64,000 nt of DNA from Noviherbaspirillum sedimenti (GTDB lineage Bacteria; Pseudomonadota; Gammaproteobacteria; Burkholderiales; Burkholderiaceae_D). The position numbers and the translations under genes were made by a program. The stretch's first letter is position 1; the number at the start of each line of letters is the position of its first letter. The notes under the pieces were generated by a model. It ran no database searches. It was not told the origin of the DNA and worked only from the letters and a program-made list of their open reading frames with translations. The stretch spans positions 2,232,001 through 2,296,000 of the forward strand of contig NZ_QYUQ01000002.1 in the NCBI RefSeq assembly GCF_003590835.1, read 5' to 3'. Positions 34,456 through 43,454 of the stretch are shown piece after piece.

Positions 34456-35370
34456 ATGTTGAAAAAAACCCTGCTTGCCCTTCTCCTGTGTTCGGCTTCG
34501 TCCGCCTTCGCGCTGCCATTTCATTCGCAGCATGCGATGGTATTTGAGGAAGGCAGCGGCAAGGTATTGCTGGAAAAAGACGCCAATGCGGTGGTGTCGA
34601 TCGCTTCGATCACCAAGCTGATGACCGCCATGGTGGTGCTGGACGCCAAACAAAATATGCAGGAATTGATCGATATTGAAGAAGCCGATGTCGACATCGT
34701 CAAGCATAGTTCCTCGCGCGTGCCGGTAGGCGCGGTCCTGCCACGCACCACCGTCCTGAAACTGGCGCTGATGTCGTCGGATAACCGTGCGGCAGCAGCG
34801 CTGGCCCGGACTTACCCGGGCGGCCGCAATGCCTTTCTGGCGGCAGTTCAGCAAAAGATCAAGACGCTGGACATGCGCAATACCGTGATCGAAGAGCCAA
34901 CCGGCCTGTCGCCGCAGAACCGCTCGACGGCGACCGACCTGGTCAAGATGGCCAGCGCCGCCGCCTATTACCCCGACATCGCCCGCCTGACCACCAACAC
35001 GGAAGACCAGGTCGACATGAAGGGCCATCTGGTGCACTTTCGTAACACCAACCGCCTGGTCGGCAAGCAGGATTGGGATATCCAGCTATCGAAAACCGGT
35101 TTCACCCGCGAAGCCGGCCGTTGCCTGATCATGCGCATGAAAGCCGCCGACAAGAATGTGGTGGTAGTGCTGCTCAATGCCAGGGACAGCTTCGCGCGCA
35201 TGGCGGATGCCGAAAACGTTCTGCGCCACCTCGAAGGACGCCCGACCGCCATGACTGCCCTTGCGCAGGCCCCGGCCGCCACCAAGGCAACATCACGTCC
35301 GCGCGCCCAGCGCAAGCTGCATGGCACGAAACTGGCGGACAAGCGCCAGACCAAAAACCGCCGCGTCTAA
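34456..35370 (+). CDS. pbpG: D-alanyl-D-alanine endopeptidase (PBP7 type)
   Basis: This 304-residue periplasmic serine peptidase has a signal peptide ending SAFA near residue 19. The three penicillin-binding motifs are present: SITK at 51-54, SDN in [10 protein letters not shown] near 108-110, and KTG in [11 protein letters not shown] near 214-216. The HFRNTNRLV stretch before KTG is typical of the PbpG/DacD group. It cuts cross-links in peptidoglycan. The C-terminal 40 residues are basic and Ala-rich rather than a membrane-binding helix. It lies between the small membrane protein and rdgC on the same strand. Confidence 0.9.
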   Translation: MLKKTLLALLLCSASSAFALPFHSQHAMVFEEGSGKVLLEKDANAVVSIASITKLMTAMVVLDAKQNMQELIDIEEADVDIVKHSSSRVPVGAVLPRTTVLKLALMSSDNRAAAALARTYPGGRNAFLAAVQQKIKTLDMRNTVIEEPTGLSPQNRSTATDLVKMASAAAYYPDIARLTTNTEDQVDMKGHLVHFRNTNRLVGKQDWDIQLSKTGFTREAGRCLIMRMKAADKNVVVVLLNARDSFARMADAENVLRHLEGRPTAMTALAQAPAATKATSRPRAQRKLHGTKLADKRQTKNRRV

Positions 35371-35551
35371 GTACGCTACAGACACAGACGCAGCGACGCG
35401 CCGCCGCCGGCAGAGGCGCCGGAAAATCCTGTCAAGACCTTTTGCCTACCAGCATTTTCCGCTATCCTGCCCGGCTCGCCTTATTGCCGGCGCGCTGCTT
35501 GCCGCACTTGCGCCGACCCCTACCCGCACTCCGCACTCGACAGGACATGAC

Positions 35552-36451
35552 ATGTGGTTCAAGAATCTGCAAATATTTCAACTGACTTCGCCGTGGACCC
35601 TCGGCGCCGATGAACTCGAAGACGCGCTTGCCAAGCAAGACTTCCAGCCTTGTGGCAGCTCGGACATGCAAAGCCAGGGTTGGCTGGCGCCGCGCGACAA
35701 TGGCGGCCTGGTGCATACCGTCAACCGCCAGATGCTACTGCGGTTCGGCACCGAGAAAAAGCTGCTGCCAGCCTCGGTGATCAATCAGTTCACCAAGCTC
35801 AAGCTGGCCGACATCGAAGAACAGCAGGGCTACAAGCCCGGCAAGAAGCAGCGCAAGGACGTCAAGGAACAGGTCACCGATGAACTGCTGCCGCGCGCCT
35901 TCGCCGTCAGCAACAGCACCCACGTCTGGATCGACCCGGTGCATGGCTGGCTGGTCGTCGATGCCGCCAGCCCGGCCAAGACCGACGATGTCTTCAAGTG
36001 GCTGCTGCGCTCCGTTCCCAACCTGGCAGTGACCGCCCTGCAAGTAGTGCGCTCGCCCGGCGAAGCCATGACCAGCTGGCTCGAACTCGACGAGGCCCCC
36101 TACAGCTTCACTGTCGACCAGGATACCGAACTGACTTCCACGGGCGAAAACAAGGCCACCGTGCGCTATGTGAAACACACCCTGGAAGCCGACGACATCC
36201 GCCGTCACATCAAGAGCGGCAAGCGCTGCACCAAGCTGGCCCTGACCTGGAACGACAAAATTTCCTTCGTGCTGACCGAGACGCTGGCGGTCAAGCGCGT
36301 CGCCGCGCTCGATGTACTGAAGGAAAACGCCGGCGGCGGCTCCAAGGACGAGGATGAACGCTTCGACACCGACTTCGCCCTCATGACCGGCGAACTGGAT
36401 GGCATGCTCACCAGCCTGGTGGCAGCCCTGGGCGGCATCGCGCCGGCCTGA
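35552..36451 (+). CDS. rdgC: recombination-associated protein RdgC
   Basis: This 299-residue protein fits RdgC in length and pattern: [15 protein letters not shown] at the start, [28 protein letters not shown] and [18 protein letters not shown]. RdgC forms a ring on DNA and limits RecA filament formation. I chose the ATG at 35552 because AGGA lies just upstream; the frame is open to 35261 but that part has no recognisable homology. The 3' end overlaps the open frame of the truncated GGDEF/EAL gene. Confidence 0.93.
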   Translation: MWFKNLQIFQLTSPWTLGADELEDALAKQDFQPCGSSDMQSQGWLAPRDNGGLVHTVNRQMLLRFGTEKKLLPASVINQFTKLKLADIEEQQGYKPGKKQRKDVKEQVTDELLPRAFAVSNSTHVWIDPVHGWLVVDAASPAKTDDVFKWLLRSVPNLAVTALQVVRSPGEAMTSWLELDEAPYSFTVDQDTELTSTGENKATVRYVKHTLEADDIRRHIKSGKRCTKLALTWNDKISFVLTETLAVKRVAALDVLKENAGGGSKDEDERFDTDFALMTGELDGMLTSLVAALGGIAPA

Positions 36452-38006
36452 CGCGCCTCCGAACGGATGGCAGGCGTTCTGCGTGCCAATTTGCCCAGAC
36501 GACAGGAACATCGTTGCCAACGCCCTGCAACGACTCGCCCAACCCAAGCAGATCGTCTCGGCAGACGGCAGGATCGCGCGCAGCGACGGCAGCACGGCCG
36601 ATATCGAACTGGCGGCGACCCCATTCATCATCCAGGGCCGGCAGGATACCTTGCTGGTGGTGCGCGACGTCTCCGAAAGAAAGAAGACGGAGCAGAAAAT
36701 TTACCATCTCGCCCATCACGACCCCCTGACGGGACTCGCCAACCGGATGCTGCTCAAGGAACGCCTCGAACATGCGATCGCGCACGCGCACCGTACCGGC
36801 AAGCCGCTTGCCGTCCTGTTCATCGACCTTGACCGCTTCAAGGGCATCAACGACAGCGCCGGCCACAGCACCGGTGATCAGGTATTGATCGAATGCGCGC
36901 ACCGGCTGCGTCACTGCCTGCGCGACAGTGATACCGTCGCCAGGACGGGCGGCGATGAATTCCTGATCCTGATCGAAGCGTCCACCGATCCGCTGCATGT
37001 GCCGGCGGTGGCGCAGAAAATCCTGGCGTCCATGGAACGCCCCTTCCACGTCGGCGGCAAGGAATACGCGATCAGCGCTTCCATCGGCATCAGCACTTAT
37101 CCGACCGATGGCAGCAATGTCGAGGCGCTCATCAAGCATGCCGACATTGCGATGTACCGTGCAAAGAACGAAGGCAGGGGCGGCTTTCGCTACTATTCGG
37201 CGGCGATGGCTGCGCAAAGCCTGGAACGCTATGCCATGGAAGGCGCCTTGCGGCACGCGCTCGAGCGCGGCGAAATGGAACTGTACTTCCAGCCCAAGGT
37301 CACCCTGCAGGATGGCCGCATCAGCGGCGCCGAAGCGCTGATCCGCTGGCATCACCCGAAACTCGGATTGCTGCTGCCGCACCGCTTCATTCCCCTGGCC
37401 GAAGAAATAGGGCTGATTACCGAACTGGGATGGTGGGCCATCGCTGAAGCATGCCGGCACTGCCGCGACTGGCAGGAGCAACATCTGCCGCCCATCCGGA
37501 TCGCGGTCAACCTTGCCTACAGCCAGTTTACCGATGACCGCTTCTGCGACAAGGTCAGGCATTTCCTGCAGGCGGCCAAACTTTCCCCGAGCAGCCTGGC
37601 GCTGGAGCTGACCGAAACCATGGTAATGAAAAATGCCGAACGCCTGATGAGCACGCTGCAGCAACTGAAACAGCTTGGCGTGCACTTGTCCGTGGATGAC
37701 TTCGGCACCGGCTATTCTTCCCTGGCTTTCCTCAAGCGCCTGCCGGTAGACAGCGTCAAGATCGACCGCTCCTTCATCAAGGATCTGCCAGGCGACAGCG
37801 AAGATGTGGCGATTACACGCGCGATCCTGGCCCTGCTGCACAGCCTGAAGCGCACGGCGGTGGCGGAAGGCGTGGAAACCCGCGCGCAGTATGAATTCCT
37901 GTTGGAAAATGGCTGCGAGGAAGGGCAAGGCTATTACTTCAGCGCGGCATTGCCGCACCAAGAATTCCATGCACTGCTGGCCGATGCGCGCTGCTTTGCA
38001 GTATGA
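36399..38006 (+). CDS. GGDEF-EAL protein missing its N-terminal half-PAS (5'-truncated)
   Basis: The longest frame gives 535 residues, but the first 30 or so overlap rdgC and look non-homologous. Recognisable sequence begins in the second half of a PAS domain ([16 protein letters not shown] to [17 protein letters not shown]). A complete GGDEF domain (motif TGGDEFLI) and EAL domain ([30 protein letters not shown]) follow. No convincing ribosome site precedes 36399 or a GTG at 36483. A deletion that fused the gene to the rdgC end is inferred; if expressed, it would be a sensor-less c-di-GMP enzyme coupled to rdgC. Confidence 0.75.
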   Translation: MACSPAWWQPWAASRRPDAPPNGWQAFCVPICPDDRNIVANALQRLAQPKQIVSADGRIARSDGSTADIELAATPFIIQGRQDTLLVVRDVSERKKTEQKIYHLAHHDPLTGLANRMLLKERLEHAIAHAHRTGKPLAVLFIDLDRFKGINDSAGHSTGDQVLIECAHRLRHCLRDSDTVARTGGDEFLILIEASTDPLHVPAVAQKILASMERPFHVGGKEYAISASIGISTYPTDGSNVEALIKHADIAMYRAKNEGRGGFRYYSAAMAAQSLERYAMEGALRHALERGEMELYFQPKVTLQDGRISGAEALIRWHHPKLGLLLPHRFIPLAEEIGLITELGWWAIAEACRHCRDWQEQHLPPIRIAVNLAYSQFTDDRFCDKVRHFLQAAKLSPSSLALELTETMVMKNAERLMSTLQQLKQLGVHLSVDDFGTGYSSLAFLKRLPVDSVKIDRSFIKDLPGDSEDVAITRAILALLHSLKRTAVAEGVETRAQYEFLLENGCEEGQGYYFSAALPHQEFHALLADARCFAV

Positions 38007-38010
38007 ATGA

Positions 38011-38679
38011 CTAAGCGGGCGGGCGGTAATCCAGCTGCTGCGCGACAAAGCCGTCAAACGCCTGCAGCAGCGGCTGGAATTTGGGATCGCAGTTTTCGAG
38101 CTGCATCAGCGCATGACACGTCGCTTCCAGCGTTGACAACTGGTGCGGGCGATGCGCCTTGCGGATCGCGTAGCGCGATGGCGGCGCCTGCAGCAGCGGC
38201 AAGCGCGGCAACTGCTGCAGCAGCGGATTCAGGTAAAGCATTTTCCGGCTTTTGCGCCATGTGCCATCCAGCACGACCAGGCGCAATTTTTCCGGCACGG
38301 CCAACAGCGCCGGCGCCAGAGGGGGAGACGGCGCTACGCCGGCGATTTCCGGATACAGCAAAACCGCTTGCATGGCGTCCGGAGCGGCGGCTGTGCCGCT
38401 CTCCTGTGTCAAGGAAAATGGCGCGTACAGCAGCGCCTGCAATGCCTGTTCCGCAAATACCTCGCCGACGGCCAGCCGGCTGCGCGGCAGGCTCAGATGC
38501 AAAAGGCGCGCACTGCCCTTGGCATTCGCCACTTCCAGCGGATGCTGCAGGATCACGACTTCAACCGCATGCGCGACCGGCGTAATCCAGCGGCAGATGC
38601 AGGCTTGCTGCGGCCGCAGGCAGGTCAGGCAGGCCAGCCGCCTGGCATGCGATGGCGGCGTGATTGCAATCGCGCTCAA
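38011..38679 (-). CDS. DTW-domain protein, tRNA-uridine aminocarboxypropyltransferase type
   Basis: This 222-residue protein has the DTW-family signature LDGTWRKSRKML, with DG-TW in place of D-TW spacing, the cysteine cluster CLTCLRPQQACIC near the N-terminus, and ILQHPLE. Family members such as E. coli TapT make acp3U at position 47 of tRNA from S-adenosylmethionine. The start appears to be TTG at 38679, overlapping the stop of the upstream DUF924 gene as TTGA; no ATG precedes the cysteine motif. AAAGG lies 9 bases upstream. Coupled translation with the DUF924 gene is likely. Confidence 0.82.
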   Translation of the reverse strand: MSAIAITPPSHARRLACLTCLRPQQACICRWITPVAHAVEVVILQHPLEVANAKGSARLLHLSLPRSRLAVGEVFAEQALQALLYAPFSLTQESGTAAAPDAMQAVLLYPEIAGVAPSPPLAPALLAVPEKLRLVVLDGTWRKSRKMLYLNPLLQQLPRLPLLQAPPSRYAIRKAHRPHQLSTLEATCHALMQLENCDPKFQPLLQAFDGFVAQQLDYRPPA

Positions 38680-39290
38680 AACGACGAGCCTTTCTCCTGC
38701 AGGAATTCAAGCTCCTCCGGCCGGGACGGGCGCCCCAGTATCCTGTTACGGTGCGGGAAGCGGCCAAACCGTGCAACGATATCCCGGTGGCGTACCGCAA
38801 AATCCAGGAAACCTGCAAAAACCGGGCGCTGCGGCAGCGGCACGCTGGCCAGTAGTTTTTCAAACAGGGCAACGGCAAGATCCTGATCTTCGCGGGACTC
38901 CGAGTGTTCCAGGGGCAGATAGAAAAATACCCGCTCAATCGGGCGCAGCAGCATGTCGAAGCCATTCCGCATCCCTTCCTTGCAGTATGCAAGGGCCAGC
39001 GGATCCAATGCGAACGCTTGCGGCGTGTCTCTGTAAATATTTCTGGGGAATTGATCCAAAAGAAGTATCAGGGCAAGGCAGCCAGCTGCGCTGCGCGACC
39101 AGGCATCCAGCTCCCTGTTTGCGGCCTTGGTCACCCATGCCTCAAACCGCTGCCGAATCTCTGCATCGGCTTGCGGATTTTTACGCCACCACAGCTTTGC
39201 CTTTTCGTTCGCAAGCTCGGCATCGCTTTGACTGAAGCCAAACCAGAATTCGTGGAGCGTGTTTTGCATGGACAGTTCATTGAGCGTCAC
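38676..39290 (-). CDS. DUF924 family protein
   Basis: This protein of about 204 residues matches DUF924: LHEFWFG near the start, KLWWRKNPQADAEIRQRF, LALILLLDQFPRNIYRDTP, LALAYCKEG, FFYLPLEHSES and GRFPHRNRILGR. Its alpha-helical fold resembles tetratricopeptide repeats, but the function is unknown. I chose the GTG at 39290 because AAGGA lies 7 bases upstream; an ATG at 39269 without a site and a TTG at 39317 are alternatives. It lies divergent from a heat-shock promoter at 39335. Confidence 0.82.
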   Translation of the reverse strand: MTLNELSMQNTLHEFWFGFSQSDAELANEKAKLWWRKNPQADAEIRQRFEAWVTKAANRELDAWSRSAAGCLALILLLDQFPRNIYRDTPQAFALDPLALAYCKEGMRNGFDMLLRPIERVFFYLPLEHSESREDQDLAVALFEKLLASVPLPQRPVFAGFLDFAVRHRDIVARFGRFPHRNRILGRPSRPEELEFLQEKGSSF

Positions 39291-39334
39291 AGCCGAATCC
39301 TTAAAAGTGGAAATCAAAGGCGTTTTTTCAAGAT

Positions 39335-39362
39335 CTTGAAACGCCCAGCACCAATCCTATCT
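39335..39362 (+). promoter_or_regulatory. sigma32 heat-shock promoter
   Basis: CTTGAAA (39335-39341), a 14-bp spacer and CCTATCT (39356-39362) match the sigma32 elements CTTGAAA and CCCATnT with one mismatch. It heads the thermometer leader and the ibpA remnant. Confidence 0.7.
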
Positions 39363-39370
39363 TGAGACCA

Positions 39371-39443
39371 GCGGATGCTCACCGGAGGTCCGCCAGGCGG
39401 GCCAGACCGGCCCACGACAATATCGCTTACTTCGTGAGGATAT
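39371..39443 (+). promoter_or_regulatory. ROSE-type RNA thermometer
   Basis: Three consecutive stems precede the ATG: GCGGA/TCCGC (39371-39393), GGGCC/GGCCC (39399-39413), and ATATC-G-CTTAC with GTGAG-GATAT (39420-39443). In the last stem T-C-G-C-T (39423-39427) pairs with AGGA (39437-39440), leaving G39425 bulged. This is the core of ROSE elements, which melt on heating to free the ribosome site of small heat-shock genes. Confidence 0.75.
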
Positions 39444-39447
39444 CACC

Positions 39448-39531
39448 ATGCGATCATACGATTTTTCCCCGCTCTACCGTTCCGCCATCGGCGGCGATAC
39501 CGTGCAAGTGCTGGAGCGCCAGGCAGCGTAA
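39448..39531 (+). pseudogene. ibpA: 5' remnant of an ibpA/Hsp20 small heat-shock gene
   Basis: Twenty-seven codons begin MRSYDFSPLYRSAIG, which matches the start of IbpA-type Hsp20 proteins (MRxYDxSPLYRSxIGFDR), then diverge and end at TAA. The alpha-crystallin domain is absent. The full regulatory set remains: sigma32 promoter, three-stem ROSE leader with GAGGA, and a terminator 50 bp after the stop. An internal deletion of a heat-shock gene is the simplest reading. Whether the short peptide is still made on heating is unknown. Confidence 0.7.
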
Positions 39532-39581
39532 TTTTTTCGCCAACACCTGCAGCGCCAGCCATCCCGGCAGCGCAATCACGC

Positions 39582-39614
39582 ATGCCGCTCAATGAACTAT
39601 TGCGCGGCATTTTT
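39582..39614 (+). terminator. terminator of the ibpA remnant
   Basis: ATGCCGC (39582-39588) and GCGGCAT (39604-39610) form a 7-bp stem with a 15-base loop, followed by a run of T to 39614. The stretch 39615-39899 beyond it is AT-richer and holds nothing I recognise. Confidence 0.6.
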
Positions 39615-39899
39615 CATGCCGGCTTCTATGCTGAATTCTGACAGTTGGCAAACATATCAAAGCTGCATAATGCCGTGAAAATTCCGCGAAAATGCCGCTC
39701 TGTCATCACATTGCCGGACGTGCATTATCGTCCGCATAACAAGCAGCACGCATGCTGTGGCATAGCGCAAATATTTTTCATTTTCCCTGCGGGCGTCCCC
39801 TTGATAGGCACCGACAAGCGCGCTAAAGTTGCTTGCATCACGGAAAATAAATTTCCATGAAAATCATTGATCAAATAGCTTAGCAAGCGGGAAACAAAG

Positions 39900-40181
39900 A
39901 TGCGAATGACGTTGGCACACAAACATGAATCGGCCTGGGATATGGGCGATTTTGCGTACGATGCAGAGGACACCATAGAAACAGGCAAGGCCAAGGCAGC
40001 AAGTCTGGGAATCCATCCCTGCTCGGATGAATATGCGGCATTCATCACGGCGTTTGGCCGGCGGGTACGCATGAAACAGGTATCGCCCCGCAAGGTTGCC
40101 GCCAACGCTGCCGCAATGGTGCAGGCGGATGCGGATGCGGAAACTGCGAGCGCGTCCGAACTGCTGCGCGCCGTCTCGTAA
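39900..40181 (+). CDS. hypothetical protein
   Basis: This 93-residue soluble, acidic-to-neutral protein has no recognised family, membrane segment or signal. The middle, SLGIHPCSDEYAAFITAFGRRVRM, looks conserved in style, and the end is Ala-rich. GGGAA lies about 8 bases before the ATG. It precedes the VanY-type peptidase by 9 bp on the same strand and may be cotranscribed with it. Confidence 0.5.
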   Translation: MRMTLAHKHESAWDMGDFAYDAEDTIETGKAKAASLGIHPCSDEYAAFITAFGRRVRMKQVSPRKVAANAAAMVQADADAETASASELLRAVS

Positions 40182-40190
40182 AAGATAGCC

Positions 40191-40742
40191 ATGCCTGGAC
40201 ACGCCCACCTCGACCGGATCAAGCGCGAACTCGCCGTGCTTGGCATTGCCGAAGAACTGATTGCCGCCAAGCGCCTGCCCTTCCACGCGGAAGCGCAACA
40301 GCTGGTGGCAGCCGAGACCGACGCGCGCGGCAACACCCATCTGCTGATACCGGCGGCGGCACTGGCATGGCAAGACATGAAACAGGCTGCAGGCGAGGAT
40401 GGCATCGTCATCGAACTGGTGTCGGCATTCCGCAGCATCGAGCGGCAGGTCGACATCATCCGCAGCAAGCTTGCGCAGGGCCTGGCGATCGATACCATCC
40501 TGACCTTGAGCGCGCCACCCGGCTACAGCGAGCATCACAGCGGCTGCGCCATCGACATCAACACGCCGGGTTGCGCGCCCACCGAAGAAGCATTCGATGC
40601 CACCGACGCTTTCACCTGGCTGACGGCGCATGCAGGCCGCTTCGGCTACACGCTCTCCTACCCGCGCGCCAATGCGCTGGGTTTCATCTATGAACCCTGG
40701 CACTGGTTTTTCCGGCAGGCGCACGCCATACAGGCTGCCTGA
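40191..40742 (+). CDS. VanY-type D-alanyl-D-alanine carboxypeptidase (M15 family)
   Basis: This 183-residue protein has the zinc-peptidase pattern of M15B enzymes: VSAFRSIERQ, GYSEHHSGCAIDIN (two metal ligands, His and Asp) and EPWHWFF (third ligand). It would remove the terminal D-alanine from peptidoglycan peptides or recycle wall fragments. No signal peptide is visible, so it may act in the cytoplasm or be exported by another route. Its 3' end overlaps the convergent LysR gene by 59 bp. Confidence 0.85.
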   Translation: MPGHAHLDRIKRELAVLGIAEELIAAKRLPFHAEAQQLVAAETDARGNTHLLIPAAALAWQDMKQAAGEDGIVIELVSAFRSIERQVDIIRSKLAQGLAIDTILTLSAPPGYSEHHSGCAIDINTPGCAPTEEAFDATDAFTWLTAHAGRFGYTLSYPRANALGFIYEPWHWFFRQAHAIQAA

Positions 40743-41616
40743 ACGCCTCCGCCAGGAAATCGATCAGGTGCCGCAACTTCAGCGGCAACTGCTTTCTTGA
40801 AGCATACAAGGCATAAATGCCAAGTTCGGCCGAACGGTAGTCCGGCATCAACTCAACCAGCCGCCCGCTGCGCAAATCCTCGCCAACCAGAAAGTCCGGC
40901 TGCAGGATGATGCCCTGGTGCTCCAGTGCCGCGGCGCGACAGGTGTCGCCATTGTTGGCAGTCAGGCGCGAACGCACGGTCACCTGCGCCGGACCATGCG
41001 GTCCCTCGAAGCGCCATTCGTCGCGCGAAGACCAGTAAGAGTACGAAATCACGTCGTGCCCCGCCAATTCGTGCGGGTGCAGGGGTTCGCCATGCTTTTG
41101 CAGATAGGCCCGCGAGGCACACAGGACCACGCGGCTGGACGCCAGCTGGCGCCCGATCAGGGTCGGGTGCGGCGCCTGGGAGATGCGGATCACCAGGTCA
41201 TAGCCCTCTTCCACCGGCTCGACCGTGCGGTCCGACAAGGACACATCCAGCGTCACTCGCGGATGCAGCGCCAGGAATTTTCCCCACAGCGGCGCCAGGT
41301 ACGCGATGCCGAAGGTGACCGGCGCGCTGACGCGCACCCGGCCGCTGGCCTCACCGCTGCGCGCGCTCAACACCGCTTCGGCTTCATCGATGGATTCAAG
41401 GATTTCGACGCAGTGATGATAGAACGCCTCGCCATCGTCGGTCAGTGAAAGCTTGCGGGTAGTGCGGTTCAGCAGACGTGCGCCAATGCGCTGTTCCAGT
41501 TCGGCCACATGGCGCGACACCGCCGCCTTGGAAGTGCCCAGCGTATCGGCCGCCTTGACGAAGCTGCCGGCATTGACCACTGCGACGAAGGATTGCATTT
41601 CCTGGAACTTGTCCAT
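40684..41616 (-). CDS. LysR-family transcriptional regulator
   Basis: This 310-residue LysR regulator has an N-terminal winged helix-turn-helix (FVAVVNAGSFVKAADTLGTSK to RLLNRTTRKLSLT, about 8-65) and a substrate-binding domain from about 90. The CrgA-like pattern (GEASGRVRVSAPVTFGIAYL, GYDLVIRIS) places it in the large betaproteobacterial group with unknown inducers. It is divergent from the DODA-type dioxygenase and probably controls it. The last 19 residues lie in the overlap with the VanY gene. Confidence 0.9.
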   Translation of the reverse strand: MDKFQEMQSFVAVVNAGSFVKAADTLGTSKAAVSRHVAELEQRIGARLLNRTTRKLSLTDDGEAFYHHCVEILESIDEAEAVLSARSGEASGRVRVSAPVTFGIAYLAPLWGKFLALHPRVTLDVSLSDRTVEPVEEGYDLVIRISQAPHPTLIGRQLASSRVVLCASRAYLQKHGEPLHPHELAGHDVISYSYWSSRDEWRFEGPHGPAQVTVRSRLTANNGDTCRAAALEHQGIILQPDFLVGEDLRSGRLVELMPDYRSAELGIYALYASRKQLPLKLRHLIDFLAEAFRQPVWRAPAGKTSARVHR

Positions 41617-41652
41617 TGTCTCGATTAATGAAACAAAATGTCATGCTAACGC

Positions 41653-41675
41653 ATATTTATCCCATTAATCAATAT
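41653..41675. promoter_or_regulatory. dyad in the LysR-dioxygenase intergenic region
   Basis: ATATT (41653-41657) and AATAT (41671-41675) form a 23-bp AT-rich dyad midway between the divergent genes, with TATAGT (41679-41684) as a possible -10 for the dioxygenase. LysR proteins often bind such sites. No direct evidence ties them together. Confidence 0.35.
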
Positions 41676-41795
41676 TGTTATAGTGCCTGCATAACCTGAT
41701 GTTACTTGCGCCCCTGTGCCTGCACTGCCGGCGCTGCAGGCACGGTGCGCCAGTCCTTAGCCAACCGCCGTATCATTTGCAACCAGGAGATCCCT

Positions 41796-42581
41796 ATGTC
41801 CCGCTTACCGACGCTCTTCATTTCGCACGGCTCACCGATGCTGGCGCTGGTCGACAGCCCGGCGCGCCGCTTCCTGCAGCAGTTGGGCAATTCGCTGCCA
41901 AGGCCGAACGCCATCGTGGTCGTCTCCGCCCACTGGGAGTCAGTTGGCGGCCCCGCCGTGAGCCTGGTCGCGCAACCCGCCACCATCCATGACTTCGGCG
42001 GCTTCCCGCGCGCCCTGGGCGAAATCCAGTATCCCGCGCCGGGCGCCCCGCAAGTAGGCGAACAGGCGGCGGCGCTGCTGGAAGCTGCAGGTTTTGCGGT
42101 CAAGCGCAGCGACACGCGCGGCCTCGACCATGGCGCCTGGGTGCCGCTGTCCCTGATGTACCCCCAGGCCGACATCCCGACCCTGCAAGTGTCGGTGCTG
42201 CGCGGCGCCAGCCCGGCTGCGCACGAACGACTCGGCCAGGCCCTGTCGGCGCTGCGCGAGCAGGGCGTGCTGGTGATCGGCTCGGGCTCGCTGACGCACA
42301 ACCTGTACGAATTCAGGGGCCAGGACATCGATGCGGCCGCGCCGGCCTGGGTCAGCGAATTCAGCGACTGGATGGCCGACAAGCTGGACAACGGCGAGCG
42401 CGAAGCCTTGCTGAATTACCGCCAGCAGGCGCCGCATGCGGCGCGCAACCATCCTACCGACGAGCACCTGATGCCGCTGTATGCCGCCATGGGTGCCGCC
42501 GGCGCGGCGGCCAAGGCCGAACGCATCCACGCCAGCGTCGAATACAGCGTGCTGGCAATGGACGTATACGCATTCGCGTGA
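41796..42581 (+). CDS. DODA-type extradiol ring-opening dioxygenase family protein
   Basis: This 261-residue protein resembles the 4,5-DOPA dioxygenase/YgiD group (LigB superfamily). Likely metal histidines are in LFISHGSPM, VVSAHWES and SGSLTHNL, and LDHGAWVPLSLMYP carries the catalytic-type histidine. The natural substrate of bacterial members is often unclear. AGGAGA lies 6-8 bases before the ATG at 41796. It is divergent from the LysR gene. Confidence 0.87.
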   Translation: MSRLPTLFISHGSPMLALVDSPARRFLQQLGNSLPRPNAIVVVSAHWESVGGPAVSLVAQPATIHDFGGFPRALGEIQYPAPGAPQVGEQAAALLEAAGFAVKRSDTRGLDHGAWVPLSLMYPQADIPTLQVSVLRGASPAAHERLGQALSALREQGVLVIGSGSLTHNLYEFRGQDIDAAAPAWVSEFSDWMADKLDNGEREALLNYRQQAPHAARNHPTDEHLMPLYAAMGAAGAAAKAERIHASVEYSVLAMDVYAFA

Positions 42582-42627
42582 ATGCACGCGAATAAATTAA
42601 ACTGAACCGACAGATTGAAAGACCGCC

Positions 42628-43395
42628 ATGGAACATAGCCTGAACCAACTCGTCACCCATCCCGCCCTGCCGCTGGCGTATCGCCTGCGCAGTCCAGCTG
42701 GTACTGCGCAGGCTGGTACCGCACCGGCTGATACCGCGCATGCTGGTACCGCGGCGGCCGGCACAACGGAAAACGCCGGCGGCGCCGTCCCCTGCCTGAT
42801 CCTGCTGCATGGCGTCGGCGCCAACGAAGCCAACCTGATCGACCTGGCGCAGCGTCAGGACCCGCGCCTGCTGGTGATCCTGGCGCGCGGCCCGCTCGCT
42901 TTCGGCCCGGCGCAGTTCGGCTGGTTCAACGTCAACTTCGCCTCGGGCGGCCCGGTGATCAATGCGCAGCAGGCGGAGCAGTCGCGTGCCGCACTGCTGC
43001 AATTCATCGAAGGCTTGCCGGGCGCTTATGGCGTCGATCCGCAGCGGATCTGGATCGCCGGCTTCAGCCAGGGCGGCATCCTCAGCGCCAGTGTGGCGCT
43101 GACGCGCCCGGACCGCGTTGCCGGCTTCGGCATCCTGAGCGGACGCATCCTGCCGGAGATCGCCCCGATCACGGCGCCGAACGAACAGACGCGCAAGCTG
43201 GCCGGCTTTGTTTCCCATGGCGTCGCCGACGGCAAGCTGACCGTCGAATTCGCCCGCAGCGCCGAGCGCCTGCTGAAGGAAAAAGAAGTGCAACTCCGCT
43301 ACCGCGAATACGATGCCGTGCATGAATTGAACGCGGCAATGCAGAATGATTTCGGCGCATGGCTGACGCAGCAGCTCGATGCCAGCCAGCGCTGA
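42628..43395 (+). CDS. phospholipase/carboxylesterase-type alpha/beta hydrolase
   Basis: This 255-residue alpha/beta hydrolase of the carboxylesterase/YpfH type has LILLHGVGANEANL (oxyanion region), IAGFSQGGILSASVAL with the nucleophile serine, and DAVHELN with the catalytic histidine. Its N-terminal 25-50 region is built of five-residue repeats (AGTAQ, AGTAP, ADTAH, AGTAA) encoded by a 15-bp minisatellite, which looks like an insertion in a surface loop. It follows the dioxygenase by 46 bp on the same strand. The substrate is unknown. Confidence 0.85.
   Translation: MEHSLNQLVTHPALPLAYRLRSPAGTAQAGTAPADTAHAGTAAAGTTENAGGAVPCLILLHGVGANEANLIDLAQRQDPRLLVILARGPLAFGPAQFGWFNVNFASGGPVINAQQAEQSRAALLQFIEGLPGAYGVDPQRIWIAGFSQGGILSASVALTRPDRVAGFGILSGRILPEIAPITAPNEQTRKLAGFVSHGVADGKLTVEFARSAERLLKEKEVQLRYREYDAVHELNAAMQNDFGAWLTQQLDASQR
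42697..42771 (+). repeat. 15-bp coding minisatellite, five units
   Basis: Units start at 42697, 42712, 42727, 42742 and 42757. The second is GCTGGTACCGCACCG; the others differ at one to several bases, and the last is most diverged. Each encodes five residues close to AGTAx, so unit gain or loss keeps the frame. Confidence 0.85.
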
Positions 43396-43454
43396 GATTA
43401 CCTCGGCACCGGCAGAAAATTGCCGCCTCGCGCGGCAACCGAAGTAAGCGCCAA

